Numbered from the stretch's first letter, positions 1 to 6,742 are shown. The stretch: DNA of 15,053 bases from DASVSL01 sp036388095 (GCA_036388095.1 DASVSL010000085.1:1-15053); one strand, 5' to 3'. Notes: generated from the letters alone by a model not told the origin. Numbers and translations: made by a program.

Positions 1-828
1 GAAAAAGCTTGGCGGCAAGACCGGTTCGTCGGCGCGGCGCTCGACAACGATTAACCCAGCAACACTGGCAATCACGATGGCGCCCATGATGACGCGTAGC
101 CCAGCCAGGCTGAGCCCGGTCGCATCAAGCAAGCCAGCAAAAATCGTTTCGGTGTTGTCGACAGCGAGGACAAGCGTCGCGAGCGCCAAGCTCAGTAGGC
201 CTGCTCCAAGGTAATCGATGCGTGGACGAACGTCACGCTTGAGACGAGGGCTATAAATAGCGATCAGGACAAAGGCCGCAATCGCGATGGGCACATTGAT
301 ATAAAACGCCCAGCGCCAATCAGTCGTAACATTGAAGAACTGTTGCCCGTCTGTTAACCAACCACCAAGGAGTGGACCGATGACCGAACTCAGACCAAAG
401 GTCGCACCGATGAGTCCCTGCCATTTACTCCGTTCCCGTGGCGGGAACAAGTCGCCGACGATCGTAAAGGCGTTGGCAGTAATGATTCCACCACCAACTC
501 CCTGGAGTGCCCTGAACCAAACTAGTTGATCGATCGACTGCGACAAACCACTGAGCAGTGAGCCGAGCAGGAACACCGCCACACCGGTCAGCAGTACGAC
601 ACGCCGACCAAACAAGTCCGACAGCTTACCGGCAATCGGCACGGTGACGGTAGTCGTCAGCAAGTAAGCCGTCACGATGAGGCTGAGGCTAGAAAAGGCG
701 TTGAATTCCTCGACGATTTTACCGAGGGCGGTCGAAACGATCGTCTGGTCGAGGGCAACCAAAAAAAGGCTGGCCATAACAGAAAGCATGATAATTAGCT
801 TCGAACGTAAATCGAGATGATGGTGCAT
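1..828 (-). CDS. MFS drug exporter, DHA2 (EmrB/QacA-like), N-terminal part
   Basis: Proton-driven inner-membrane exporter of the major facilitator superfamily, DHA2 group, which usually expels drugs or other toxic small molecules. The frame is open for all 276 codons and leaves the window at position 1, so the C-terminal half (usual length 450-550) is missing. Seen in the translation: motif D1-like LDQTIVSTAL in TM1, motif A-like GKLSDLFGRR between TM2 and TM3, RALQGVGGG in TM4, and the antiporter motif C-like GLSSVIGPLLGG in TM5, followed by DWRWAFYINVP, typical of this group. The start ATG (826-828) lies 8 bases after the stop of the AbrB-type gene, with an AGGA-like site in between. The two are probably one operon, with the AbrB protein as its regulator. 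The substrate cannot be told from sequence. Confidence 0.92.
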   Translation of the reverse strand, partial: MHHHLDLRSKLIIMLSVMASLFLVALDQTIVSTALGKIVEEFNAFSSLSLIVTAYLLTTTVTVPIAGKLSDLFGRRVVLLTGVAVFLLGSLLSGLSQSIDQLVWFRALQGVGGGIITANAFTIVGDLFPPRERSKWQGLIGATFGLSSVIGPLLGGWLTDGQQFFNVTTDWRWAFYINVPIAIAAFVLIAIYSPRLKRDVRPRIDYLGAGLLSLALATLVLAVDNTETIFAGLLDATGLSLAGLRVIMGAIVIASVAGLIVVERRADEPVLPPSFF

Positions 829-836
829 GACTAGTC

Positions 837-1073
837 CTATTCGTTCTTGTTGTTTTGGAGTGATTTGATCATTTCAGCGTTATCGGTCACCGCATTCACC
901 AGGTGTTGCATCTGCGCTTCGCCGATAAGGTGAATCGTGTGATGAGACGGCGAGCCAACGACATAGAGTTTGTCACCAGCTACAATGCCGAGTTGTTCGC
1001 GTGCTTCCGCTGGAATGACAATCTGACCTTTCGTGCCGACCGTCGACGTCCCATATAGCTTCTTATCAAACAT
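837..1073 (-). CDS. AbrB/MazE/SpoVT-type DNA-binding protein, likely autorepressor
   Basis: Small swapped-hairpin transcription factor of 78 residues. The N-terminal AbrB domain is clear at about residues 7-50: YGTSTVGTKGQIVIPAEAR, then LGI.AGDKLYV. The C-terminal 25 residues are polar and probably helical. Dimers of this fold bind short palindromes and often repress their own promoter. It could also be an orphan antitoxin (MazE or VapB type), but no toxin gene follows. The next gene, 8 bases on, is an MFS exporter, so control of the exporter is the simplest reading. A near-consensus promoter lies directly at the start codon with no room for a Shine-Dalgarno site, so the mRNA is probably leaderless. 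Fold certain, target inferred. Confidence 0.9.
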   Translation of the reverse strand: MFDKKLYGTSTVGTKGQIVIPAEAREQLGIVAGDKLYVVGSPSHHTIHLIGEAQMQHLVNAVTDNAEMIKSLQNNKNE

Positions 1074-1107
1074 ACTTCGAGTATACGAAGTATGAAATGT
1101 ATGTCAA
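1072..1107 (-). promoter_or_regulatory. Promoter with palindromic operator over the -10 and start codon
   Basis: On the minus strand TTGACA (1107-1102), a 16-base spacer and TATACT (1085-1080) form a near-consensus promoter. Six bases separate the -10 from the ATG at 1073, so transcription should begin at or next to the start codon. A perfect inverted repeat, ATACTTCG (1072-1079) and CGAAGTAT (1086-1093) with a 6-base centre, surrounds the -10 and overlaps the start codon. A protein bound there would block RNA polymerase. The AbrB-type product of the gene is the obvious candidate, which is inference. Confidence 0.75.
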
Positions 1108-1156
1108 GTATTTCTCAGAATATGTAAGCGTTTATTAAGGGATGCGATGAAGAGTA

Positions 1157-1387
1157 TTACCCTTTTGAGTGCCAACGTTCATCATCGCCTTTTTCGTACT
1201 TTTGCTTCACGGCCGACCATGCCACACGGTGCGCGGTTTCCTCGCGGCTGCCGCCTTTGCTACGGTCGTCCGGGTCTTTATATTGGTCCCAGGCGCTATT
1301 GAAGGCTTCTTTATAGATATCCTGCGCGTGCTTTGGTAGGATGTGGATGACACTGTCGGGCAGTTCGTCGATTGATGTGTATGGCAT
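1157..1387 (-). CDS. chaB: ChaB family protein
   Basis: A 76-residue acidic and basic, soluble protein with the ChaB fold pattern: an N-terminal LPDSVIHILPKHAQDIYKEAF, then a polar loop (KDPDDRSKGGSREE), then AHRVAWSAVKQKYEKG. The family was named for a presumed role with the cation exchanger ChaA in E. coli, but its molecular function is not established. In many bacteria it appears beside general-stress genes. Here it starts 3 bases after the stop of the SDR gene, with only a weak GCGG/TAAG-like ribosome site, so translational coupling to the SDR gene is likely. Length fits the family (about 60-80). Family assignment is firm; role in this organism unknown. Confidence 0.85.
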   Translation of the reverse strand: MPYTSIDELPDSVIHILPKHAQDIYKEAFNSAWDQYKDPDDRSKGGSREETAHRVAWSAVKQKYEKGDDERWHSKG

Positions 1388-1390
1388 GGC

Positions 1391-2302
1391 TTACCGCAGC
1401 ATTCCGCCAGTCACACCGATAATTTCACCGGTGACGTAGCTTGATTCTTGACTGGCTAAAAAGACGTAGGCGCTGGCAAGTTCAGCCGGCTGACCAGCAC
1501 GGCCCATCGGGGTTTGCTCGCCAAACTCCGGCAGCGCATCAGGCATCTGCCCACCGCTCGGTTGTAACGGCGTCCAGATAGGCCCAGGGGCAACGGCATT
1601 GACGCGGATACCTTTTTCGATCAATTGCTGGCTAAGGCCACGGGTGAAGTTCAAAATAGCGGCTTTGGTGGCGGCATAATCAAGCAGGTCGGCACTTGGT
1701 TGCGTCGCCTGGATAGACGTCGTATTAATGATCACACCGCCCTTCGGCAGATGCTTGATCGCTTCTTGGACGGTCCAGAACATGGCGAAGATGTTGACGG
1801 TAAAGGTCGCTGTCAGTTGCTCGGTCGTGATATCGGCTATGTTTTCGACGGCGACTTGCTTACCAGCATTGTTGACTAAAATATCAAGACCATCGAGTTG
1901 CTCGGCCGCATCATTGACCAAATGACGGGCGAATGTCTCGTCGCTCAAATCCCCCGGCAGCAAGACGGCGTGTTGCCCGGCGTGCTGGATGAGAGCAGCG
2001 ACTTCTTCGGCATCGGATTGCTCGCTCGGCAGGTAGTTAAGAGCCACATCGGCACCCTCCCGCGCAAACGCAATGGCCGTGGCCCGGCCAATCCCGCTGT
2101 CGCCACCAGTGATGAGCGCCTTTCGACCGGTTAGTCGCTCGCGCCCGATATAGCTCGTCTCACCGTGGTCAGCCGCTTCATCCATTTTACTGTTGAGGCC
2201 TGGCTCTGGTTGGGTCGATTTTGAGACGTTGATTTGATCGTACTGCGAAGTTGGGTCCTGCATAGCAGTCTGATCGGGTTCGGTTGGTTGCTCATCTGTC
2301 AT
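1391..2302 (-). CDS. SDR family oxidoreductase, YghA/YdaD (general stress) type
   Basis: NAD(P)-dependent short-chain dehydrogenase of 303 residues. Visible: Rossmann motif TGGDSGIG (65-72), NNAG (144-147), catalytic Asn170, Ser196, Tyr209 and Lys213 (YAATK), and PGPIWTPL after the active site. The hydrophilic N-terminal extension of about 55 residues before the Rossmann fold is typical of the YghA / general stress protein 39 subgroup, often annotated as glucose/ribitol dehydrogenase. The true substrate is not known. The start is well fixed by AAGGAGG (2316-2310), 7 bases before the ATG. A TATACT-like -10 lies at 2335-2330, without a clear -35. It is co-transcribed with the ChaB-like gene downstream, which supports a stress role. 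Confidence 0.93.
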   Translation of the reverse strand: MTDEQPTEPDQTAMQDPTSQYDQINVSKSTQPEPGLNSKMDEAADHGETSYIGRERLTGRKALITGGDSGIGRATAIAFAREGADVALNYLPSEQSDAEEVAALIQHAGQHAVLLPGDLSDETFARHLVNDAAEQLDGLDILVNNAGKQVAVENIADITTEQLTATFTVNIFAMFWTVQEAIKHLPKGGVIINTTSIQATQPSADLLDYAATKAAILNFTRGLSQQLIEKGIRVNAVAPGPIWTPLQPSGGQMPDALPEFGEQTPMGRAGQPAELASAYVFLASQESSYVTGEIIGVTGGMLR

Positions 2303-2309
2303 ATTGTCC

Positions 2310-2335
2310 CCTCCTTTTTCAATCTAGTCAGTATA
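2310..2335 (-). promoter_or_regulatory. Ribosome binding site and -10 of the SDR-chaB operon
   Basis: AAGGAGG at 2316-2310 is a full Shine-Dalgarno sequence 7 bases before the ATG. TATACT at 2335-2330 is a good -10, but no acceptable -35 lies 16-18 bases upstream. This gene has a classical leader, in contrast to several neighbours whose -10 sits directly at the start codon. Confidence 0.5.
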
Positions 2336-2406
2336 GGTAGTCCGGATATTCTATTCTGTGAGTTACGTTACATAACCTTATGCATAGGCGTCGTAAAATA
2401 CTGTTT

Positions 2407-3033
2407 ATGCAAGTTACAAAATACGCCCACGCCTGCTTCGTCGCTGAAACAGACGGCAAAGCTCTGATTGTTGATCCCGGAACGTGGTCTGACGACTTAC
2501 AGCCGTATGATAATGTCGTTGGCATCGTCGTGACGCACGCTCACCCCGATCACCTAGATAGCAACATGCTCCTTGCCATCACGACCCATAACCCCGACGT
2601 CGTCATCTATGGCCCTGAAGATGTCATCAGCCAGCTGAATAATTTGCCTGGGCATGCCGTCACGGCTGGCGATACGATGACGTGCGGCCCGTTCGGCCTC
2701 GAATTTTTCGGCGGTGGCCACGCTGATATCCATTCGTCGATGCCATCTGGTATGAACGTCGGCGTGATGATTAACAATGACGTGTATTACCCAGGTGATT
2801 CATTTACCGTACCAGGCAAGCCGGTCGCACACCTGGCACTTCCGGTCAGCGCCCCATGGTTGAAACTGAGTGAAGTAATCGACTTTGTACAGGCCGTCAA
2901 GCCAACCACTGCATTTCCCACCCACGACGCGATTCTATCCGATACCGGTAAAGCGCTTGTCGATCAACTGCTCAGTGGAGCTTGCAAAAACAGCGGTGTG
3001 ACGTACGAACGCCTCCCGTCGGCAACTAGTTAG
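2407..3033 (+). CDS. Metallo-beta-lactamase-fold hydrolase, UlaG/UPF0173-like
   Basis: Zinc-dependent hydrolase of the metallo-beta-lactamase superfamily, 208 residues, probably cytoplasmic. Visible metal ligands: THAHPDHLD (His44, His46, Asp48, His49), His105 in GGGHADIH, Asp131 in YPGDS, and His173 in FPTHDA. I chose the ATG at 2407 over the one at 2380 because the family begins with a strand like MQVTKYAHACF, and the nine extra residues (MHRRRKILF) are unlike the family. Neither start has a Shine-Dalgarno site. A TAAAAT (2394-2399) placed 7 bases before 2407 suggests a leaderless mRNA, though the -35 is poor. Its stop overlaps the aspS stop in opposite orientation. The substrate cannot be predicted. 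Confidence 0.85.
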   Translation: MQVTKYAHACFVAETDGKALIVDPGTWSDDLQPYDNVVGIVVTHAHPDHLDSNMLLAITTHNPDVVIYGPEDVISQLNNLPGHAVTAGDTMTCGPFGLEFFGGGHADIHSSMPSGMNVGVMINNDVYYPGDSFTVPGKPVAHLALPVSAPWLKLSEVIDFVQAVKPTTAFPTHDAILSDTGKALVDQLLSGACKNSGVTYERLPSATS

Positions 3034-4337
3034 GGTGCAAGTCGGTTGATGTCGCGTGGGAACAGACTGGCCTCTTTGACGTTAGCGAGGCCGACGAGTT
3101 TTTGGGTAACACGCTCAAGGCCCATACCGAAGCCACCGTGCGGCGGCATACCAAATTTCATGGCCGTTAGAAGCGGCAAAAAGCCAGGATCAGTCGGGTC
3201 GCCACCGGCGAGGCGCTTCAGCTGTTCGACAACAACCTCATAGCGGTGCTCACGCATACTGCCGGTTGTGATTTCCACACCACGAAACAGCAGGTCAACG
3301 CGGTCTGCGAGGCTCGGATCAGTCTCGTTAGCCTTGTGATAAAACTTCATTTCGCTGGCGGGCCACTGACTGACGAAGACTGCTTCTGAGCCAAGTTCTT
3401 TCTTGGCATACTCGCAGATCCATCGCTCCTCATCGGGGCGAAGATCTTTTTCGCCGACGGTCGATGTGCCGGTTGCTTTGCTGTAGCGCTCGTGGATTTC
3501 GGCCATGCTGATGGTTGGGATTTGCGTCGGCAGGACTGGCTTGGTCGCATTCCACCGCTTCAGGGCAGGTTCGTGTGCGGTCCAGACTTGCTCGACGACG
3601 TGATTCAACAGTCCGCTTAACGTCATTTTCAGATCATCGAGCGTAATAAAGCCCATCTCGCCGTCGATCGAGATATATTCGGTCATATGTCGGCTCGTGG
3701 CACTTGGTTCGGCGCGGTAGACTGGCGCGATTTCATAGACACGTTCAAACACGCCGACCATCATTTGCTTATAAAACTGTGGACTCTGGGCTAACGTCGC
3801 CGTTTTGCCGAAGTAATCGAGCTTGAAGACCTCTGCCCCGCCTTCGGTCGGTTCGGCCAACAGTTTCGGGGTATGCATCTCGGTGAACCCGTTTGCGTCA
3901 AAGTAATCGCGTAGGCTCTTACAAACCGTTGCCTGGACGTCAAAAATGGCTCGTTCTTGCAGGTTACGAAGACCAATCACTCGGTTTTCGAATAGCGTAT
4001 CGAGGTTTTCTGACTTGTGCTGGATTGGTTTATCGATTTCGATTGGTGGCTCGTCGGTGACTGGTGTAATCACCTCAACGGTGACGTCATGTAGTTCAAC
4101 ACCACCCGGGGCTCGTTCATCGGCCGTGACTACGCCGGTAAAGTGTACAACGGTACCAACCTGGAGACCGCGTAGTTTTTCGAGCTCGTCGCCAGCCACC
4201 AAACTCTGCGCCAGACCACTGCGGTCGCGGACGGTCAAAAAGTTAAGGCCGCCAAGCAGGCGCTTTTTGTGGAGCCAGCCGGTAATGGTCGCGGTTTGAC
4301 CGACATGAGCCGGTAAATCACCAATAAGAGTTCGCAT
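3030..4337 (-). CDS. aspS: Aspartyl-tRNA synthetase, archaeal type, probably non-discriminating
   Basis: Class II synthetase that charges tRNA-Asp in the cytoplasm. At 435 residues it is the short archaeal/eukaryotic form, lacking the large insert of the usual bacterial enzyme (about 580-600). Domains: N-terminal OB-fold anticodon-binding domain (1-about 105), then the catalytic core with motif 2 around YRAEPSATSRHMTEY (207-221) and motif 3 GMGLER (404-409). His23 (in GWLHKKR) and Pro77 (in ERAPGG) stand where published work on archaeal-type AspRS places His and Pro in enzymes that also charge tRNA-Asn, instead of Trp and Lys. It therefore probably makes Asp-tRNA-Asn for a GatCAB amidotransferase. 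That alignment is by eye. Its TAA overlaps the TAG of the opposite gene. Confidence 0.95.
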   Translation of the reverse strand: MRTLIGDLPAHVGQTATITGWLHKKRLLGGLNFLTVRDRSGLAQSLVAGDELEKLRGLQVGTVVHFTGVVTADERAPGGVELHDVTVEVITPVTDEPPIEIDKPIQHKSENLDTLFENRVIGLRNLQERAIFDVQATVCKSLRDYFDANGFTEMHTPKLLAEPTEGGAEVFKLDYFGKTATLAQSPQFYKQMMVGVFERVYEIAPVYRAEPSATSRHMTEYISIDGEMGFITLDDLKMTLSGLLNHVVEQVWTAHEPALKRWNATKPVLPTQIPTISMAEIHERYSKATGTSTVGEKDLRPDEERWICEYAKKELGSEAVFVSQWPASEMKFYHKANETDPSLADRVDLLFRGVEITTGSMREHRYEVVVEQLKRLAGGDPTDPGFLPLLTAMKFGMPPHGGFGMGLERVTQKLVGLANVKEASLFPRDINRLAP

Positions 4338-4344
4338 GGAATCT

Positions 4345-4373
4345 ATGGTAACAGATTAGCGCGGAGGGGTCAG
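4345..4373 (-). promoter_or_regulatory. Candidate aspS promoter
   Basis: CTGACC (4373-4368), a 17-base spacer and TACCAT (4350-4345), then 7 bases to the aspS ATG. The -35 overlaps the stop codon of the upstream CBS gene. There is no Shine-Dalgarno site, which fits a leaderless transcript. Both hexamers are only 4/6 matches. Confidence 0.4.
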
Positions 4374-5332
4374 CGTCGGACCGCGGCGCGGCGATCATCG
4401 AACGGGGTCTCGCTGGTCGGCAAGCCGCCAAAGGCTTTGTCGAGCGCATCATCGAGCGTCACGATGCCGACGGTTGCTTCAGTGTTATCTACCACCACTA
4501 GCAACCGTGTCCCCAGCTGGGCGAAACCAGCCAGGGCTCGCTCGAGCGGGTCAAATTCGTGGACGTACCCCACCCGGCCGCCCATGGCTTCGCGCACCGA
4601 CCCTTTGGCGCTGCGCAGATCGATCACACTCGCAAGATCAAGCAGACCGACGATGTGGTCGACGTCACCATCGATGACCGGGAAACAATCATGCCCGGTC
4701 CGGTGCAGACTGTCGATGACGAGAGGACCCAGGCCATCATCCACGCCGACGGTGTGGACCCGCGCGATGGGAATACTGACATCACGAACACTGACATGTG
4801 GCAACTCGAGTGTCGCCAGTAGTCGGGGCTTGAGGGTATCTGGTAGGACGTGGCCACTGCCCTCGATCAGATGATGTAGTTCGTCGGTCGAAGCTAATCG
4901 ATACGCGGCTGGTTTGGCTTCAGCGAAGCGGTCAAGCCAGTGCCAGTTAGCAACCAGTGCCTCGTAGCGCGGGGCAATCCGCCCGTAGAGCATGCCCGCG
5001 AACCGTGTCAGCGGCTTGAAATGCCGCAGCAGCAGCGCAAGCATAACGAGCGCACTGGCTGCGCCCAGACCTAGCCACCAGCCGTAGGCGCCGATACTCG
5101 CGCCTGTTGCCAGCACGATAAGCACCATGAGTTTTATCTGAAACAAGGCTTCAATGCGTGGCCGCAAGCGTTCTTTATCGTCCATGACGTCCGCCCCCAC
5201 GACGCCAGCTTTGACTCGCCGACGAAGTTCAAACTGACTAAGGCCCGTCCGCGGGATCCGCAGGCTCGACAGCAGCAGCGCCCCTGCCCAGAGGAAGGCG
5301 TCGAGAATGATCAGCCACACGTGTGTGTCCAT
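4370..5332 (-). CDS. Membrane protein with CBS pair, CNNM/CorC-like, reduced membrane domain
   Basis: A 320-residue protein related to the CNNM/CorB/HlyC group, whose members are linked to divalent cation (mainly Mg2+) efflux or regulation. Visible: an N-terminal membrane segment (about 5-23), a polar stretch with basic residues, a hydrophobic pair (about 66-102), then the typical linker and two CBS domains (about 184-240 and 245-305; FPVIDGDVDHIVGLLDL is the first-CBS signature). The membrane part is shorter than a complete DUF21 (about 180 residues, four segments), and no C-terminal CorC_HlyC domain follows. It may be a regulatory relative, not a transporter. No Shine-Dalgarno site. TACACT (5344-5339) stands 6 bases before the ATG. 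A CorA-type gene lies 1.5 kb away. Confidence 0.8.
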   Translation of the reverse strand: MDTHVWLIILDAFLWAGALLLSSLRIPRTGLSQFELRRRVKAGVVGADVMDDKERLRPRIEALFQIKLMVLIVLATGASIGAYGWWLGLGAASALVMLALLLRHFKPLTRFAGMLYGRIAPRYEALVANWHWLDRFAEAKPAAYRLASTDELHHLIEGSGHVLPDTLKPRLLATLELPHVSVRDVSIPIARVHTVGVDDGLGPLVIDSLHRTGHDCFPVIDGDVDHIVGLLDLASVIDLRSAKGSVREAMGGRVGYVHEFDPLERALAGFAQLGTRLLVVVDNTEATVGIVTLDDALDKAFGGLPTSETPFDDRRAAVRR

Positions 5333-5336
5333 ACCG

Positions 5337-5373
5337 CTAGTGTACCCGCCAAAGTACCCTTAGGCTATACTAG
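5337..5373. promoter_or_regulatory. Divergent -10 elements in mirror arrangement
   Basis: CTAGTGTA (5337-5344) and TATACTAG (5366-5373) form an imperfect inverted repeat (7 of 8). Each arm contains a -10: TACACT on the minus strand for the CBS gene and TATACT on the plus strand for the dsbA-like gene. With 21 bases between the hexamers, each promoter's -35 region would overlap the other's -10, so the two may compete. No good -35 is seen for either. Confidence 0.4.
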
Positions 5374-5389
5374 TGACAAAGGAGCAACT

Positions 5390-6106
5390 ATGGATCGAAC
5401 ACGTTGGATTATTTTTTCTGTCATTTGCGTCGCGGTACTCGGCAGTTTGGTGCTATTTTCAAGGCGAGATGAAGTCGATGTCAGCAAAGTTGAACCTGCC
5501 AAGGCGATCAGCGAAACTGAGACGGCCATTGGCGACCATATTTATGGCGACAAGTCGTCACCGGTCGTGCTGATTGAATACGGTGATTTTCAGTGCCCGG
5601 CGTGCGGGAGTGCCTTCCCTCAGATCCAAACCATCAAAAAGACCTATGGCGATAAAATAGCCTTTATCTTTCGTAACTATCCCCTGACGACGATCCACCC
5701 GAACGCGCTCGCCGCCAGCACGACCGCCGAAGCCGCTGGCCTGCAGGGCAAGTTCTGGGAGATGCACGACCAGCTGTACGCTAACCAGCAAGCCTGGAGC
5801 GATGTTGATGCCAGCAAGCGGACCGATAGTTTCGTCGGTTTTGCCAAAGACATCGGCCTTGATACCGCCAAATTCCGCGAAGACCTGAAAGACCCTAAGG
5901 TAAATGCCAAGATCACCCGCGACCGTTCACTTGGTGACAAACTGAAAGTCCAGAGCACTCCAAGCGTCTACCTCGGCGACACCAGTCTGAGCCAAGATGA
6001 AATCACTGATCTGGTGCAGCAAAAAGGCACCAAGCTGATGGATAAGCTTGACGCCGCCCTCAAAGCGGCTGACATTGAACCGCCACAGCGCCCAGCAGAC
6101 TCGTAA
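5390..6106 (+). CDS. Membrane-anchored DsbA-like thiol oxidoreductase
   Basis: Extracytoplasmic thioredoxin-fold protein of 238 residues in the DsbA/BdbD group, which makes or isomerises disulfides in exported proteins. An N-terminal membrane anchor (about 6-24, no signal peptidase II cysteine) is followed by a short linker and the catalytic domain. The active site is Cys69-Pro-Ala-Cys72 in YGDFQCPACG, and the cis-proline is Pro191 in STPSVYLG. A helical insert lies between. The ATG at 5390 is chosen because AAAGGAG (5378-5384) sits 5 bases upstream and the hydrophobic anchor starts there. An upstream in-frame ATG at 5321 would place 23 unrelated residues in front. The two cysteine pairs in the PBP tail at 11748-12160 may be clients, which is inference. 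No DsbB or VKOR partner is in the window. Confidence 0.92.
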   Translation: MDRTRWIIFSVICVAVLGSLVLFSRRDEVDVSKVEPAKAISETETAIGDHIYGDKSSPVVLIEYGDFQCPACGSAFPQIQTIKKTYGDKIAFIFRNYPLTTIHPNALAASTTAEAAGLQGKFWEMHDQLYANQQAWSDVDASKRTDSFVGFAKDIGLDTAKFREDLKDPKVNAKITRDRSLGDKLKVQSTPSVYLGDTSLSQDEITDLVQQKGTKLMDKLDAALKAADIEPPQRPADS

Positions 6107-6129
6107 TCAACAGCCCAAAGGCAACATGA

Positions 6130-6153
6130 AAGCCCCTGGAAAACCAGGGGCTT
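6130..6153. terminator. Stem-loop between convergent genes
   Basis: AAGCCCCTGG / CCAGGGGCTT, a perfect 10-bp stem with an AAAA loop, 23 bases after the dsbA-like stop and downstream of the 30-residue ORF on the other strand. The T-tract is weak both ways (a T-rich stretch only about 10 bases later on plus; CTTTC on minus). Probably a shared bidirectional terminator. Confidence 0.6.
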
Positions 6154-6177
6154 GTAGATAGCTGTTTCTTTTGAAAG

Positions 6178-6270
6178 CTAGTAGGCAATATATTCTTGCC
6201 ACTGAGCGGGTAGGACGTCTACCTCGACTTGCTGCGCGCGACTGCGAGCAACTTGTACAGAGATTGGCAT
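6178..6270 (-). CDS. Small ORF, 30 residues, unknown
   Basis: The frame reads MPISVQVARSRAQQV, then EVDVLPAQWQEYIAY, stop TAG. It is not a family I recognise. Support comes from context: AAGGAG (6286-6281) lies 10 bases before the ATG, a near-consensus promoter lies 90 bases upstream (6387-6360), a structured leader sits between, and a 10-bp stem-loop follows the stop. The peptide is soluble, with a basic N-terminal half and an aromatic tail (W, Y, Y). It has no membrane segment or signal peptide. It could be a small regulatory protein or a leader peptide. Alternatively the transcript could be a non-coding RNA in which the ORF is accidental. Confidence 0.5.
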   Translation of the reverse strand: MPISVQVARSRAQQVEVDVLPAQWQEYIAY

Positions 6271-6298
6271 AGCCTGTCTGCTCCTTGCTTTAAATTGC

Positions 6299-6352
6299 GT
6301 GTCTTTTAGTGCACCGTTTCGACCGAGGCACCAGTTCTCCGGCGCGAGACAC
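6299..6352 (-). promoter_or_regulatory. Structured 5' leader of the 30-residue ORF
   Basis: The predicted transcript begins near 6353 with GTGTCT (6352-6347), which pairs perfectly with AGACAC (6304-6299). Inside is a 7-bp hairpin, GCGCCGG-AGAA-CTGGTGC (6345-6328, with three G-U pairs). The 5' end of the RNA is thus the base of a closed structure, as in many regulatory leaders, and the Shine-Dalgarno site lies 12 bases beyond it. It matches no riboswitch class I know. Confidence 0.4.
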
Positions 6353-6359
6353 AAAAACT

Positions 6360-6387
6360 ATCTTAGCAAACCTACGTGTTGTGTCAA
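6360..6387 (-). promoter_or_regulatory. Near-consensus promoter of the 30-residue ORF transcript
   Basis: TTGACA (6387-6382), 16-base spacer, TAAGAT (6365-6360) on the minus strand. The -35 is perfect and the -10 is a 5/6 match. Transcription should start near 6353, giving a leader of about 83 bases. Confidence 0.65.
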
Positions 6388-6400
6388 ACATAATGTAAGT

Positions 6401-6421
6401 GCCCCCGAGCATGTCGGGGGC
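6401..6421 (-). terminator. Stem-loop after the 98-residue gene
   Basis: GCCCCCGA (6401-6408) and TCGGGGGC (6414-6421) form a perfect 8-bp GC-rich stem with a 5-base loop, 24 bases past the stop of the gene at 6446 and just before the next promoter. There is no T-run behind it, so it may be a weak or factor-assisted terminator. Confidence 0.5.
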
Positions 6422-6445
6422 GGATTGAGCTGATGTGGGGGTCAG

Positions 6446-6742
6446 TCAGGCGAGGTGAAATGTGCTCCGGTTCCGGAGCGTCTTATCGTCCGGTGCAGAG
6501 CCGTCGATGCCAATGTCACCGACGGTAACCTCGACAGATTCCCGTGCGCCACTTACCCTAATGCGCACTCGCGTAGTTGAGCCACTGCTCGTGACGATCA
6601 CCGTAGGCGCAACAACGACTTCGTACTGGACATCATGAGGCGGTACGTTGAAACGAGTACCTCCGATGGTCTTGTAAATGCGTCCAACCACAAGCTGGTC
6701 GTCGCGCCATACAATTGACTTCGCCGTACTAGGCTCCTCCAA
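6446..6742 (-). CDS. Hypothetical protein, 98 residues, start uncertain
   Basis: I do not recognise a family. The sequence is soluble and rich in beta-branched residues (YEVVVAPTVIVTSS, RVRIRVSG, VEVTVGDIGI), which suggests a small beta-sheet domain. It has a promoter of good quality upstream (6821-6793) and a stem-loop downstream, so expression is likely. The start is odd. The only in-frame initiator after the upstream TGA is the TTG at 6742. The strong GGAGGAG lies inside codons 1-3 of that reading (6740-6734), with no ATG, GTG or TTG at a normal distance after it. A non-standard start, a sequencing error, or a later start at the GTG of residue 18 are all possible. Confidence 0.5.
   Translation of the reverse strand: MEEPSTAKSIVWRDDQLVVGRIYKTIGGTRFNVPPHDVQYEVVVAPTVIVTSSGSTTRVRIRVSGARESVEVTVGDIGIDGSAPDDKTLRNRSTFHLA

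Noticed and set aside
837..1073. AbrB-type gene as the antitoxin of a toxin-antitoxin pair
   Set aside because: No PIN or MazF-like toxin frame follows. The adjacent gene is an MFS exporter.
3946..4299. Plus-strand frame of 117 codons opposite aspS
   Set aside because: Composition is a shadow pattern (Ser, Thr, Arg, Pro) and aspS is certain on the other strand.
4437..4874. Plus-strand frame of 145 codons
   Set aside because: Ser/Thr/Arg-rich shadow of the CBS gene. No motif and no start signal.
6299..6352. tRNA-like fold (terminal stem GTGTCT / AGACAC)
   Set aside because: Only 54 bases, no T-loop or anticodon arm, no CCA end. Kept as a structured leader instead.
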